Shown here: in pieces, positions 19,099 through 27,622 of the stretch
Numbering within the stretch: position 1 is the stretch's first letter
Layout of the letters: every line of letters begins with the position of its first letter
Assembly (NCBI GenBank): GCA_016869515.1
Contig: VGDZ01000024.1
Location: 1 to 41,353, forward strand
Length of the DNA: 41,353 nt
Direction of reading: 5' to 3'
Source of the DNA: Alphaproteobacteria bacterium
GTDB taxonomy: Bacteria > Pseudomonadota > Alphaproteobacteria > VGDZ01
The notes under the pieces: generated by a model
The model's input: only the letters and a program-made list of their open reading frames with translations
Databases searched by the model: none
Told to the model about the DNA's origin: nothing
Translations under genes and position numbers: made by a program

Positions 19099-20835
19099 AT
19101 GAGCGAAGCCCCCGCCCCCTATCGCGTGCTGGCGCGCAAATACCGGCCGACGCGGTTCGAGGAACTGATCGGCCAGGACGCGATGGTGCGCACGCTCGGC
19201 AACGCCATCGCCCAGGGCCGCATCGCGCATGCCTTCGTCATGACCGGCGTGCGCGGGGTCGGAAAGACCTCGACCGCGCGCCTGATCGCCCGCGCCCTCA
19301 ACTGCGTCGGCCCCGACGGCAAGGGCCGTCCGACGCTCGATCCCTGCGGCGCCTGCGAGCACTGCCGCGCCATCGCCGAGGACCGCCATGTCGACGTGCT
19401 GGAGATGGACGCCGCCTCGCGCACCGGGGTCGAGGACATCCGCGATCTGATCGACGGCGTGCGCTACCGCCCGGTCAGCGCGCGCCACAAGGTCTACATC
19501 GTCGACGAAGTCCACATGCTGTCGGAAAAGGCCTTCAACGCCCTGCTCAAGACGCTGGAGGAACCGCCGCCGCAGGTGATCTTCGTCTTCGCCACCACCG
19601 AGATCCGCAAGGTGCCGGTGACGGTGCTGTCGCGCTGCCAGCGCTTCGACCTGCGGCGCATCGACGCCGCCACGCTGATCGCGCACCTGACCGCGATCTG
19701 CGGCAAGGAGAAGGTGACGGCCGAGCCCGAGGCGCTGGCGCTGATCGCGCGCGCCGCGGAAGGTTCGGTGCGCGATGCGCTGTCGCTGCTGGACCAGGCC
19801 ATCGCCCACGGCAACGCCGCCGTCGCCGCCAAGCCGGTGCGCGACATGCTGGGCCTGGCCGATCGCGAGCGCGTGATCGACCTTTACGAGGCCGTCATGG
19901 CCGGCAAGGTCGAGGCGGCGCTCGGCCTGCTGCGCGCGCAATACGATCTCGGAGTGGAGCCGGGCGTGGTGCTGCAGGACATGCTCGACTTCACCCATTT
20001 CCTGACCCGGCTCAAGCTGGTGCAGGAGGTCGCGACCGACGTCACCCTGTCCGAGGGCGAACGCACCCGCGGCGCCGAGCTGGCGCGCAAGCTGGGCGTG
20101 CCGGTGCTGAGCCGCGCCTGGCAGATGCTGCTCAAGGGCCTGGGCGAGGCGCGCATCGCGCCCTCGGCGCTGGCCGCGGCCGAGATGACCCTGGTGCGGC
20201 TGTGCCATGTCGCCGAACTGCCGACCCCGGGCGAGTTGGTGCGGCGGATCGAATCCCAGCCGCATTCGACCGCCGCACCGCCGGCGACGATGCCTCAAAC
20301 TCCGCCGGCTTCGCGCGGCTCGGTCGCCATCCAGGCGACGCCGGCGGTGCAGCCTCGGCCGCAGCCTTCCGTTCAGCCCCAAACCCAAGCCCGCGCCTTG
20401 CCTGGTCCCGCCAGCTTCGAGGCGATGGTCGCCCTGGCCGAGCAGAGGAAGGAATTGCGCCTGGTCACCGAGCTGAAATACGGCGTGCATCTGGTGGCGT
20501 TCGAGCCGGGCAAGATCGAATTGCGGCTCGCCGATCGCGCGCCGGCCGATCTGCCGGGCCGGCTCATGACCAGGTTGCAGGACTGGACCGGCCAGCGCTG
20601 GACGGTGGTGATCTCGGACGAGGACGGCCAGCCGACGCTGGCCGACGCCGAGATGAGTCACAAGGCCGGCGCGCTGACCCATCCTTTGGTGCTGTCGCTG
20701 TTGGAGCATTTTCCTGACGCCCAGCTGCGCGAGGTCAAGCTCGACAAGGCCACGGCGCCGGAAGACGAGGCCGCGCTCGAGGAGCCGAGCGCCGAGGACC
20801 TGGCGGCACAGTTCTTCGGAGACGACGAGTCGTGA
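19099..20835 (+). CDS. dnaX: DNA polymerase III subunit gamma/tau
   Basis: A 578-residue clamp-loader ATPase of the replisome. Walker A GVRGVGKT is at residues 50-57, the zinc site uses Cys69, Cys83, Cys86 and Cys89, and the Walker B region has VDEVHMLS followed by the SRC motif (LSRCQRFDLR). After the three clamp-loader domains comes a Pro/Ala/Gln-rich linker (about 375-435) and a C-terminal tau-specific domain. I see no A-rich slippery site of the E. coli type, so a short gamma form by frameshifting is not supported. It overlaps ybaB by 4 bp (GTGA). Confidence 0.96.
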   Translation: MSEAPAPYRVLARKYRPTRFEELIGQDAMVRTLGNAIAQGRIAHAFVMTGVRGVGKTSTARLIARALNCVGPDGKGRPTLDPCGACEHCRAIAEDRHVDVLEMDAASRTGVEDIRDLIDGVRYRPVSARHKVYIVDEVHMLSEKAFNALLKTLEEPPPQVIFVFATTEIRKVPVTVLSRCQRFDLRRIDAATLIAHLTAICGKEKVTAEPEALALIARAAEGSVRDALSLLDQAIAHGNAAVAAKPVRDMLGLADRERVIDLYEAVMAGKVEAALGLLRAQYDLGVEPGVVLQDMLDFTHFLTRLKLVQEVATDVTLSEGERTRGAELARKLGVPVLSRAWQMLLKGLGEARIAPSALAAAEMTLVRLCHVAELPTPGELVRRIESQPHSTAAPPATMPQTPPASRGSVAIQATPAVQPRPQPSVQPQTQARALPGPASFEAMVALAEQRKELRLVTELKYGVHLVAFEPGKIELRLADRAPADLPGRLMTRLQDWTGQRWTVVISDEDGQPTLADAEMSHKAGALTHPLVLSLLEHFPDAQLREVKLDKATAPEDEAALEEPSAEDLAAQFFGDDES

Positions 20836-21152
20836 ACCCGCTCGACATGTTCAAGCAGGTCCAGGCACTGCAGGAGAAGATGGGCGCGATGCAGGCCGAA
20901 CTGGCGGCAATGGAGATCGAAGGCCGCTCGGGCGGCGGCCTGGTCAAGGTGGTGGTCAACGGCAAGCACGAGACCAAGCGGGTGACGATCGATCCCTCGT
21001 TGCTCAAGCCCGAGGATGCCGGCGTGGTCCAGGACCTGATCGTCGCCGCCGCCAACGACGCCCGCGCCAAGCTCGAACTGCGGGTCGGCGAGCGCGCCCA
21101 GGCCATGCTGGGCGGCATGGGCCTGCCGGCCGGCTTCAAGCTGCCGTTTTGA
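20832..21152 (+). CDS. YbaB/EbfC family nucleoid-associated protein
   Basis: A 106-residue DNA-binding protein of the YbaB/EbfC family, acting as a dimer on the nucleoid. Family hallmarks are the opening [12 protein letters not shown], the middle [14 protein letters not shown]...V.IDPSLL, and the D-L-I-V-AA-NDA stretch. The start is GTG, its bases overlapping the dnaX stop. The order dnaX-ybaB-recR is conserved in many proteobacteria. Confidence 0.95.
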   Translation: MNPLDMFKQVQALQEKMGAMQAELAAMEIEGRSGGGLVKVVVNGKHETKRVTIDPSLLKPEDAGVVQDLIVAAANDARAKLELRVGERAQAMLGGMGLPAGFKLPF

Positions 21153-21156
21153 TTCG

Positions 21157-21759
21157 ATGGCCGAAGGACCCGCGCTCGAGGAACTGATCCGGCTGCTGGC
21201 GCGGCTGCCGGGGCTGGGTCCGCGTTCGGCCCGGCGCGCGGTGCTGCAATTGATGAAGCGCCGCGACCATCTGCTGGAACCGCTGATCGCGCGCTTGCGC
21301 GAGGTGGCCGACACGGTCAAAAGTTGCGCAACTTGCGGCAATTTCGACACCGCCGATCCCTGCGCGGTGTGCGCCGATCCGCGGCGCGATCCCGGCCTGG
21401 TTTGCGTGGTCGAGGACGTGGCCGATCTGTGGGCGATGGAGCGTGCCCAGGTCTTCCGCGGCCGCTATCACGTCCTCGGCGGGGCGCTGTCGGCGCTGGA
21501 CGGCATCGGCCCCGACGATCTGGCGATTCCGGGACTGGTGGCGCGCATCGCCTCGGGCGGCGTCGCCGAGGTCATCCTTGCCACCAACGCCACGGTCGAC
21601 GGCCAGACCACGGCGCATTATATCTCGGAGCGGCTGCGACCCTATCGGGTGGCGGTGACGCGGCTGGCGCGCGGCGTGCCGGTGGGAGGCGAGTTGGACT
21701 ACATGGACGACGGCACCATCGCCACCGCGCTGCGCGCGCGCAAGCCGGTCGAGGCCTGA
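21157..21759 (+). CDS. recR: Recombination mediator RecR
   Basis: A 200-residue RecR. An N-terminal helix-hairpin-helix ([14 protein letters not shown]) is followed by the zinc finger Cys57, Cys60, Cys69, Cys72, then a Toprim domain ([12 protein letters not shown]...YHVLGG) and the C-terminal Walker-B-like [15 protein letters not shown]. It works with RecF and RecO to load RecA at gaps. It starts 4 bp after ybaB. The stop at 21759 abuts an ATG that begins the disrupted sensor remnant. Confidence 0.97.
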   Translation: MAEGPALEELIRLLARLPGLGPRSARRAVLQLMKRRDHLLEPLIARLREVADTVKSCATCGNFDTADPCAVCADPRRDPGLVCVVEDVADLWAMERAQVFRGRYHVLGGALSALDGIGPDDLAIPGLVARIASGGVAEVILATNATVDGQTTAHYISERLRPYRVAVTRLARGVPVGGELDYMDDGTIATALRARKPVEA

Positions 21760-22665
21760 ATGACGAGCTCGATCCGCATCGCCCGGGCCTTCTCCCTGGT
21801 CCGCGGCTTCCGCTTGCCGGTGCCGCGCGCGGCGGCGCGCTGGCCGCGCTGGCGGCGTTGATCGGGCTCGACATCGCCCAGATGCGGCGCGAGGCGGCGG
21901 ACGCCGCGCGCTGGGAGGCCGAGTTGGCGACCGATGCCGTCGCCGCGCAATTGGCCCAGGCCCTGGCCGGCGCCGATCTCGGCCTGCGCTTCGTGCTCGA
22001 CGCCGTCGCCGCCGAAGACTAAGGAAGCGGTCGAACGCGGCCTGGCGCGAGTCGCCTCGATCCTGCCCGACGTGCTGACCGCGGTCGCGGTCGGCGCCGA
22101 GGGCGAGGTCATCGCCGAAATCGGCGAGCACGAACTGCCGCCGCCGGCGATGGAGGCGGCGCTGGCCGCGCTGCGCCATCGGCCGCGCGACGCGCTAACC
22201 GTCGAGGTAGCGTCGCGGCTGACCTTCGGCAACCCCTCCGACATCCTGCTGGCGCGGGTCTTGGTGCGCGAGGACGGCGGGTTCGGGGGTTTGGCGGCGG
22301 CGACGCTGCATCCGGAATCGCTGCTCGGCCTGCAGGCTTTCCGCGATCTCGGCCAAAGCCGGCTCTTGGTGCTGCGCGAGGACGGCACGGTGCTGGTCTC
22401 GGTGCCGGACGAGGATCGCGAGCCGCCCTATCGCGGCTGGGCACCGACCGTCCTCGGCGGCGCGGGCGACGACGCGGTATGGACCGCGAGCCGTCCCGTC
22501 GCCGGCACCTCGTTGGCGGTGATCGCCGAATTGCGCGATCGCGACGCCATGTTCCTGTGGCGGGCGCGGATCAGCTATTGGCTGTCCGCCGGCGCCGTGA
22601 TCGCGGCGCTGATGCTGCTGGCGCTGGTGTTCGGCCGGCCCGATCAGGAGCGTTCGATCAGATAG
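21760..22665 (+). pseudogene. Frame-disrupted, C-terminally truncated membrane sensor remnant
   Basis: Directly after recR an ATG (21760) opens a frame that stops at 21859-21861. Coding character continues in another frame (about 21800-22019: AALIGLDIAQ...AQALAGADLGLRFVLDAVAAE) up to TAA at 22020-22022. It then resumes in the first frame (TKEAVERGLARVASILPDV...) to 22665. The two shifts compensate. Joined, the parts look like a membrane segment, a periplasmic sensor domain of about 220 residues, and a second membrane segment (LSAGAVIAALMLLALVF). The protein ends nine residues after that, where a kinase or diguanylate-cyclase domain would be expected. Decay is the simplest reading. Two single-base sequencing errors would restore the frame but not the missing output domain. 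Confidence 0.7.
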
Positions 22666-23207
22666 CGCTTGATCAGGGGAATATTGGCGAAGGCGAAGAC
22701 CAGGGTCAGCGGCAGCACGCCGAAGGTCTTGAACGCGACCCAAGCATCGGTGGTCTGGGTGCGCCACACCGCCTCGTTGACCAGGGCCAGAAAGACGAAA
22801 TAGACCGCCCAACGCCGCGTCAGGATGAACCAGGCCTCCTCGCGCAAGGGCGGAAACGCGTGACCCAAGAGCGGCTTCAGCAGCGGCCGGCCGAAGGCCA
22901 GGCCGCCGAACAGGATCGCCGCGAACAGCCCATTGACCACGGTCGGCTTCATCTTGATGAACAGATCGTCCTCCAGCGCCAGTGTCAGCCCGCCGAAGAT
23001 CAGCACGAAGATCCCGGTCACCAGGGCGATGGTCGGCAGCCGCCGCTCGATCGTCCAGGCGATCGCCAGCGCGGCCGTCATCGCCGCCATGAACGCCGCC
23101 GTGCCGGCGAAAATGCCGGCGCGGGCGTTGACCAGAAAGAACACCAACAGCGGCCCGAGATCGAGCCCGAGCCGCAGCAGCGGTCCGATCTTGGCGCGCC
23201 GGCTCAT
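22644..23207 (-). CDS. ispZ: Inner-membrane septation protein A (YciB/IspZ family)
   Basis: A 187-residue polytopic membrane protein of the IspZ/YciB family, implicated in septation and envelope maintenance. Recognised by the opening DLGPLLVFFLVNAR, the segment FGGLTLALEDDLFIKMKPTVVNGLFA (about residues 68-95), and WAVYFVFLALVNEAVWR. The ATG overlaps the ftsY stop by 4 bp. Its 3' end overlaps the sensor remnant by 22 bp. Confidence 0.93.
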   Translation of the reverse strand: MSRRAKIGPLLRLGLDLGPLLVFFLVNARAGIFAGTAAFMAAMTAALAIAWTIERRLPTIALVTGIFVLIFGGLTLALEDDLFIKMKPTVVNGLFAAILFGGLAFGRPLLKPLLGHAFPPLREEAWFILTRRWAVYFVFLALVNEAVWRTQTTDAWVAFKTFGVLPLTLVFAFANIPLIKRYLIERS

Positions 23208-24121
23208 GGCTCCAACCCGACCAAAGCGCGGGCGAAGTCGCGGGCGACGAAGGGCTGCAGATCGTCGATCCCTTCGCCGACGCCGATGAAATGCACCGGC
23301 AGGCCGAAGCGCTCGGCCAGCGCCACCAGCACGCCCCCCTTGGCGGTGCCGTCCAGCTTGGTCATCGCCAAGCCGCTGACCTTGACCGTCTGCAGGAAGA
23401 CCTCGACCTGGCTGAGCGCGTTCTGGCCGACGGTGGCATCCAGCACCAGCAGCACCGCGTGCGGTGCCGCGGGGTCGAGCTTGGCCAGCACGCGCGGCAG
23501 CTTTTCCAGTTCGGCCATCAGCACCGCCTTGTTCTGCAGCCGGCCGGCGGTGTCGATCGCCAGAATGTCGTCGCCGCGCGCTCGCGCCGCCGTCAGCGCC
23601 TCGTAGGCGATGCCGGCGGCGTCGCCGCCGACTGCGCCGCGCACCACCGGCACCTCGGCGCGGCGGCCCCAGACCTCAAGCTGCTCGATGGCCGCGGCGC
23701 GGAAGGTGTCGCAAGCCGCCAACGTCACCCGCTTGCCCTCGCGCCGCCAGCGCGCCGCCAGCTTGCCGATGGTGGTGGTCTTGCCGGTGCCGTTGACGCC
23801 GCAGACCAGCACCACTGCCGGCCGCGCTGCGGCATCGGGCGCCAGCACCCGCTCGCACGGCGCCAGCAGGGACGCGATCGATTCGGCCAGCGCCTCGCGC
23901 ACCGCATCCCCGCCGGCATCCTGGTCGAAGCGTCGCTTGGCCAGCGCCGCGCGCAGCTTGCCGGAAGCGGCCACGCCCATGTCGGATGCGATCAGCAGCT
24001 CCTCGAGTTCGCCCAGCGTGGCGGCATCGACCGCGCGCTGGGTGAAGATGCCGGCGATGCCCTCGCCCAGCCTGCCGGCCGAACGCTTGAGGCCCTGGGA
24101 CAGGCGCTTGAGCCAACTCAC
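23204..24121 (-). CDS. ftsY: Signal recognition particle receptor FtsY
   Basis: A 305-residue SRP-receptor GTPase. The G1 loop GVNGTGKT is at about residues 108-115, followed by DTFRAAAIEQL, DTAGRLQN and TKLDGTAKGG (G4). The N-domain is short and lacks the acidic A-domain of E. coli FtsY, as is usual in alphaproteobacteria. The start is GTG at 24121, overlapping the mtaB stop (GTGA). It docks the Ffh-4.5S RNA complex at the membrane; the RNA gene is also in this window. Confidence 0.96.
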   Translation of the reverse strand: MSWLKRLSQGLKRSAGRLGEGIAGIFTQRAVDAATLGELEELLIASDMGVAASGKLRAALAKRRFDQDAGGDAVREALAESIASLLAPCERVLAPDAAARPAVVLVCGVNGTGKTTTIGKLAARWRREGKRVTLAACDTFRAAAIEQLEVWGRRAEVPVVRGAVGGDAAGIAYEALTAARARGDDILAIDTAGRLQNKAVLMAELEKLPRVLAKLDPAAPHAVLLVLDATVGQNALSQVEVFLQTVKVSGLAMTKLDGTAKGGVLVALAERFGLPVHFIGVGEGIDDLQPFVARDFARALVGLEP

Positions 24122-25284
24122 GCCATCACGCTCCCGAGCAGCCGGTCTCCGGCTCGGGCCGAGATTCTCACGCGCAGCAGCGCGCCGATCTCGGCCGGGC
24201 GGTCGACCAGCACCGGCACGTAATCGGGCGCGCGCCCGATGTTGGCATTTTCCATCACCAGCTCGACTTCGCGGCCGACGACGCGGTCGAGATGGCGTCC
24301 GATCGCTGCATGCCCCGCTGCCCGCAACCGCGCCGCGCGGTCATGCGCGACGCCGGGCTCGGGCGCCGGCATGCGCGCAGCCGGCGTCCCTGGGCGCGGC
24401 GAAAACGGAAAGACATGCAGCCAGGTCAGATCGCAGTCCGCGATCAGCCGCAGCGTGTTGTCAAATGCCGCCTCGTCCTCGGTCGGAAAGCCCGCGATCA
24501 GGTCGGCGCCCAGCGCGATTTCGGGCCGCGCCGCCTTGATGCGGCGGCAGAACGCGACGGCTTGCGCGCGGTCATGGCGGCGCTTCATGCGCTTGAGGAT
24601 CAGATCGTCGCCCGATTGCAGCGACAGATGCAGATGCGGCATCAGCCGCGGCGCCGAGACGATCAGGGATTCGAGTGCCGGATCGATCTCGGCCACGTCC
24701 AGGCTGGAAAGCCGCAGCCGGGGCAGGTCCCTGACTCGATCCAACAGCGCCGCCACCAGATCACCGAGGCGCGGTCGTCCCTCAAGATCCTCGCCCCAGG
24801 CGGTCAGGTCGACCCCGGTCAAGACCAGCTCGTTGGCGCCCTCGGCGACTAGGCGCCGGGCCTCGGCGACGGCGCTCTCCAGCGACAGGCTGCGCGAGGG
24901 TCCGCGCGCGGCGGCGATGGCGCAGAAGGTGCAGGCGTGATCGCAGCCGTTCTGGATTTCGAGATAGGCCCGCGCCAAAAGGCGCGCGCCGCGCTGCGAC
25001 GCCCCGGCCAATTTGCGCGCGTTCGGCACCACCGCACGCACCCCCGGTAGGTCGCGCCATGCCTCGGGCCTGAGCGTCGCCGCGCAGCCGGTGACGACGA
25101 TCTCGCTGTCCGGCCGCTCGCGGGCGAGGCGGCGGATGGCTTGGCGTGCCTGGGCTTCGGCCTCGGCGGTGACGGCGCAGGTGTTGACCACCACCTTGCC
25201 GGCATATTCGGGCGCGCGCGCCAGCAGCGCTGCCTCCAGCGCGTTCAGCCGACAGCCGAAGGACAGGCTCTCGACCGCGCTCAT
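24118..25284 (-). CDS. mtaB: tRNA t6A37 methylthiotransferase MtaB
   Basis: A 388-residue radical-SAM methylthiotransferase that converts t6A37 to ms2t6A in tRNAs. The N-terminal cluster ligands are Cys11, Cys36 and Cys67, and the radical-SAM CxxxCxxC is Cys114, Cys118, Cys121. A TRAM-like domain ends the protein. The ATG at 25284, overlapping the dapF stop by 4 bp, is preferred to an upstream in-frame ATG inside dapF, because it gives the usual MtaB N-terminus. Confidence 0.94.
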   Translation of the reverse strand: MSAVESLSFGCRLNALEAALLARAPEYAGKVVVNTCAVTAEAEAQARQAIRRLARERPDSEIVVTGCAATLRPEAWRDLPGVRAVVPNARKLAGASQRGARLLARAYLEIQNGCDHACTFCAIAAARGPSRSLSLESAVAEARRLVAEGANELVLTGVDLTAWGEDLEGRPRLGDLVAALLDRVRDLPRLRLSSLDVAEIDPALESLIVSAPRLMPHLHLSLQSGDDLILKRMKRRHDRAQAVAFCRRIKAARPEIALGADLIAGFPTEDEAAFDNTLRLIADCDLTWLHVFPFSPRPGTPAARMPAPEPGVAHDRAARLRAAGHAAIGRHLDRVVGREVELVMENANIGRAPDYVPVLVDRPAEIGALLRVRISARAGDRLLGSVMA

Positions 25285-26117
25285 GCCAAAGCCAGCAGGT
25301 TGGAATCCAGCCGGCCCTCGAAACTGGTCGCGGTTGGGCCGGTCATCAGCACATGGCCGTCGGCGCGCCATTCGATCTCAAGCGGCCCACCGTCCATGAC
25401 CACGCGCGCGCGGCGTTCGCTCAGCCCGCGCCGCGCCGCCGCCACCAGTGCCGCACAGGCGCCCGACCCGCAAGCCAAGGTGATGCCGGCGCCGCGCTCC
25501 CACACCCGGACTCGCAGCGCATCGCGCGCCAGCACCTGGACGATGCCGATATTGGCGCGCTCGGGAAACAGCGGATCGCGTTCGAGCCGCGGACCGAGCC
25601 GCGCCAGATCGACCCGCTCGGCATCGGCGACGAAAAAACTGGCATGCGGGTTGCCCATCGAGGTGCAGACCGGATCGCGCAAATCCTCGGCCGCCAGGTC
25701 GACATGCAGCGTGTCCATGGCGCGGGCCAGGGGAATATCGCGCCAGTCGGTCCGCGCCGGACCCATGTCGACCGCGACCCTTCCATCGGCCGCAGCTTGG
25801 GCATCCAGCAACCCGGCCACGGTCGCGATCTTGAGCGACCTCGCGCCGCTTTCGGCCATCGCCAGCGCCGCCACGCAGCGCGTGCCGTTGCCGCAGGCGC
25901 CGGCCTCGGAGCCGTCGGGATTGTGGATGCGCAGGAACAGGTCGGCTCCCGGCGGCGGCGGCTCCAGCGTCAAAAGCTGGTCGAAACCGACCCCGCGGCG
26001 GCGATCGCCGATGGCGCGGATCTGCGCCGGCGTCAGCGCCAGCCGCTGGCGACGAGCGTCCAGCACCACGAAATCGTTGCCGAGCCCGTGCATCTTGCGG
26101 AAGGGCAATCCGTTCAT
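25281..26117 (-). CDS. dapF: Diaminopimelate epimerase
   Basis: A 278-residue enzyme that converts LL- to meso-diaminopimelate for lysine and peptidoglycan. The two catalytic cysteines are Cys75 in GACGNGTRC and Cys216 in LACGSGACA. The ATG at 26117 gives the family start ([16 protein letters not shown]); a longer frame upstream is not needed. A promoter ends seven bases before the ATG and no ribosome site is visible, so the mRNA may be leaderless. First gene of dapF-mtaB-ftsY-ispZ. Confidence 0.96.
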   Translation of the reverse strand: MNGLPFRKMHGLGNDFVVLDARRQRLALTPAQIRAIGDRRRGVGFDQLLTLEPPPPGADLFLRIHNPDGSEAGACGNGTRCVAALAMAESGARSLKIATVAGLLDAQAAADGRVAVDMGPARTDWRDIPLARAMDTLHVDLAAEDLRDPVCTSMGNPHASFFVADAERVDLARLGPRLERDPLFPERANIGIVQVLARDALRVRVWERGAGITLACGSGACAALVAAARRGLSERRARVVMDGGPLEIEWRADGHVLMTGPTATSFEGRLDSNLLALA

Positions 26118-26124
26118 GGCCGGC

Positions 26125-26153
26125 GTTATAGGGGCCGGCCGAGGCCCATGCAA
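26125..26153 (-). promoter_or_regulatory. Promoter of dapF, predicting a leaderless transcript
   Basis: On the minus strand TTGCAT (26153-26148), 17 bases, then TATAAC (26130-26125). The ATG of dapF follows after seven bases, so the predicted transcription start coincides with the start codon. Confidence 0.55.
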
Positions 26154-26169
26154 ACCCCGCGCGCCGAAG

Positions 26170-26634
26170 TCAGAACCAGCGCCGCGTCCGCGCGACAAAG
26201 TCCAGATAAGGCCGGCCGAACTTGGCTGCGAGATAGCGTTCCTCGCGCGCCACCACGCCCCAGTTCAGCACCGCCCAGGTCGCGGCCAGCAGCGCCGCGA
26301 TCCAGGCGATGTCGGCGAACAGCGCGATCGCCAGCTGCAGCAGGCACAGACCGACATAGATCGGATTGCGGGTCAGGCGGTATGGCCCTTCGATCACCAG
26401 CGCCGTGCTGGGACGATTGGTCGGCACGTTGGTGCCGGCGCGGCGGAACAGCCTTATGGCCGGGACCGCGAAACCGAGGCCGACCGCCAGCACGACCACC
26501 CCAAACCCGATGCGCCACTCCGTCGTCAGCCCGAATCCCCAGGGCCACAGCGCATCCAGTCCCCACCCCAGTGCCAGCGCGATCGCCACCAGGATCGGCG
26601 GGCGAATCGCGACTCCGGCATTGTCCTGGCTCAA
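26170..26634 (-). CDS. ICMT/PEMT-like membrane methyltransferase
   Basis: A 154-residue polytopic protein of the isoprenylcysteine carboxyl methyltransferase / phospholipid methyltransferase type. Diagnostic segments are [13 protein letters not shown] (SAM-binding region) and the C-terminal [16 protein letters not shown]. About four hydrophobic segments are visible. Start choice: an ATG at 26667 exists, but TTG at 26634 has a textbook ribosome site (GGAGG, five bases upstream) and overlaps the preceding stop as TTGA, like many pairs here. The substrate is unknown. Co-transcribed with the Spy-like gene. Confidence 0.82.
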   Translation of the reverse strand: MSQDNAGVAIRPPILVAIALALGWGLDALWPWGFGLTTEWRIGFGVVVLAVGLGFAVPAIRLFRRAGTNVPTNRPSTALVIEGPYRLTRNPIYVGLCLLQLAIALFADIAWIAALLAATWAVLNWGVVAREERYLAAKFGRPYLDFVARTRRWF

Positions 26635-27035
26635 CCGCGCCTCCGCTGCCCCATTCCATCCAACCACTGGCGCTGTTCGCCGTCGAGCACGCCATAAAGC
26701 GCATCCAACGCCGGCCGTACTTTGTCCAATGCTGCCGCGGTCGCAGCCAACTTGTCCGGCAAGCTATGCGCGGCGCCACAGACCGTTTCAAGCTCGGCCC
26801 GCGCGGTCTTCGCCGCAGCGGCAAAGGCCTCCCACGCCGCGCGCTGCCCTGCGGTCGGACGCAGCACGGCCTCTGTCATGGTCAGCATGCCGTCGAGCCG
26901 CGCCGCGGCCTGGGGACCGCACCAGTCGGCGGCACCGCGGCCGTGGCGGCCATGAAACCAGGATTGATCGGCCGCAGCTGACGCTACGGCGGCGGACGAC
27001 AACACGGCTGCGAGCAGCAAACGCGATCCCCACAT
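26631..27035 (-). CDS. Small periplasmic Spy/LTXXQ-like protein
   Basis: A 134-residue exported protein. The ATG at 27035 is preceded by GGAGG and opens a signal peptide ending near ASAAA (about residue 22). The mature part is helical, with two LTXXQ-like repeats, LRPTAGQRAAWEAF and LDGEQRQWL, and two Cys that could form a disulphide. This resembles Spy/CpxP periplasmic stress chaperones, but the match is by pattern only. It lies between the MarR regulator and the methyltransferase, with an inverted-repeat site directly upstream. Confidence 0.7.
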   Translation of the reverse strand: MWGSRLLLAAVLSSAAVASAAADQSWFHGRHGRGAADWCGPQAAARLDGMLTMTEAVLRPTAGQRAAWEAFAAAAKTARAELETVCGAAHSLPDKLAATAAALDKVRPALDALYGVLDGEQRQWLDGMGQRRRG

Positions 27036-27074
27036 GGCGACCTCCATCGATGTCCATTCGGATATCGCAACGAA

Positions 27075-27101
27075 GTTGCCATAATGACAACTATATTGTC
27101 A
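27075..27101 (-). promoter_or_regulatory. Overlapping inverted repeats between marR and the Spy-like gene
   Basis: TGACAA-ctata-TTGTCA (27085-27101) is a perfect inverted repeat. Its left half is shared with a second one, GTTGCCA-taa-TGACAAC (27075-27091), with one mismatch. Read on the minus strand a consensus TTGACA (27102-27097) overlaps the repeat and CATTAT (27086-27081) could act as a -10 box. The site overlaps the marR stop codon. A MarR-dimer operator controlling the Spy-like/methyltransferase pair is inferred. Confidence 0.5.
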
Positions 27102-27566
27102 ATCTGTCTCGGAGGCCGCTCCTCCCGCCTTGCCGATCGCCGCCGACAGCCGCACCAACACCCGCCGTGCGGTAGCGACGTCCGACGGCCGGAAGGTCGC
27201 CGCCAACCCCGCCAATTGGCGATCGATTTTGGCCGACATGGCGCGATAGCGGCGTTCGCCCTTGGCCGTCAGCCGCACCAGCTTGGACCGCTTGTGACCG
27301 GGATTGGCCACGAACTCGACCAGCCCGGCCGCGGCCGCTTCGTCCGCCAGCCGCTGGATGCGCTGGCGCGCGACCGGACGAAGACGGGCGATGTGCGGCA
27401 CCGTCATCGCTCCTCCCAGCGCCAACGAACGGAGAAACCCCCACATGCCTCCGCCCCAGCCGGTGACCGCACCCGAACGCTTGCCCGCGGCGCGCATGCG
27501 GAAAAATACCCGCGCTGCCGCCAGCAGCAGTTCGGTCAGAGCCCCAGTGTCGGCGCCGCGCGTCAT
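27099..27566 (-). CDS. MarR-family transcriptional regulator
   Basis: A 155-residue winged-helix regulator. The N-terminal dimerisation helix is followed by the helix-turn-helix (MTVPHIARLRPVARQRIQRLADE), then the wing containing LVEFVANPGHKRSKLVRLTAKG, and a C-terminal helix. The ATG at 27566 lies seven bases after a TATATG -10 box, with no ribosome site. It faces an RND efflux pair across an 82-bp gap holding a perfect inverted repeat, so control of that pump is the natural inference; the downstream Spy-like and methyltransferase genes may be in the same regulon. Confidence 0.85.
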   Translation of the reverse strand: MTRGADTGALTELLLAAARVFFRMRAAGKRSGAVTGWGGGMWGFLRSLALGGAMTVPHIARLRPVARQRIQRLADEAAAAGLVEFVANPGHKRSKLVRLTAKGERRYRAMSAKIDRQLAGLAATFRPSDVATARRVLVRLSAAIGKAGGAASETD

Positions 27567-27575
27567 GCCGCGACA

Positions 27576-27612
27576 TATAGCGGTTTGCCGGCTCCGACGC
27601 CAAACCGCTATA
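27576..27612. promoter_or_regulatory. Interlocked divergent promoters in a perfect 12-bp inverted repeat
   Basis: TATAGCGGTTTG (27576-27587) and CAAACCGCTATA (27601-27612) are exact inverted copies with a 13-base spacer. Plus strand: TTGCCG (27585-27590), 18 bases, TATAAG (27609-27614) toward the RND genes. Minus strand: TTGGCG (27603-27598), 18 bases, TATATG (27579-27574) toward marR. Each arm therefore carries the -10 box of one promoter and the first -35 bases of the other, so one bound regulator would block both. Confidence 0.65.
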
Positions 27613-27622
27613 AGGTTCGGCC

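Noticed and set aside
19700-20835. Programmed frameshift in dnaX producing a gamma subunit
   Set aside because: I see no A-rich slippery heptamer with a following stem of the E. coli type.
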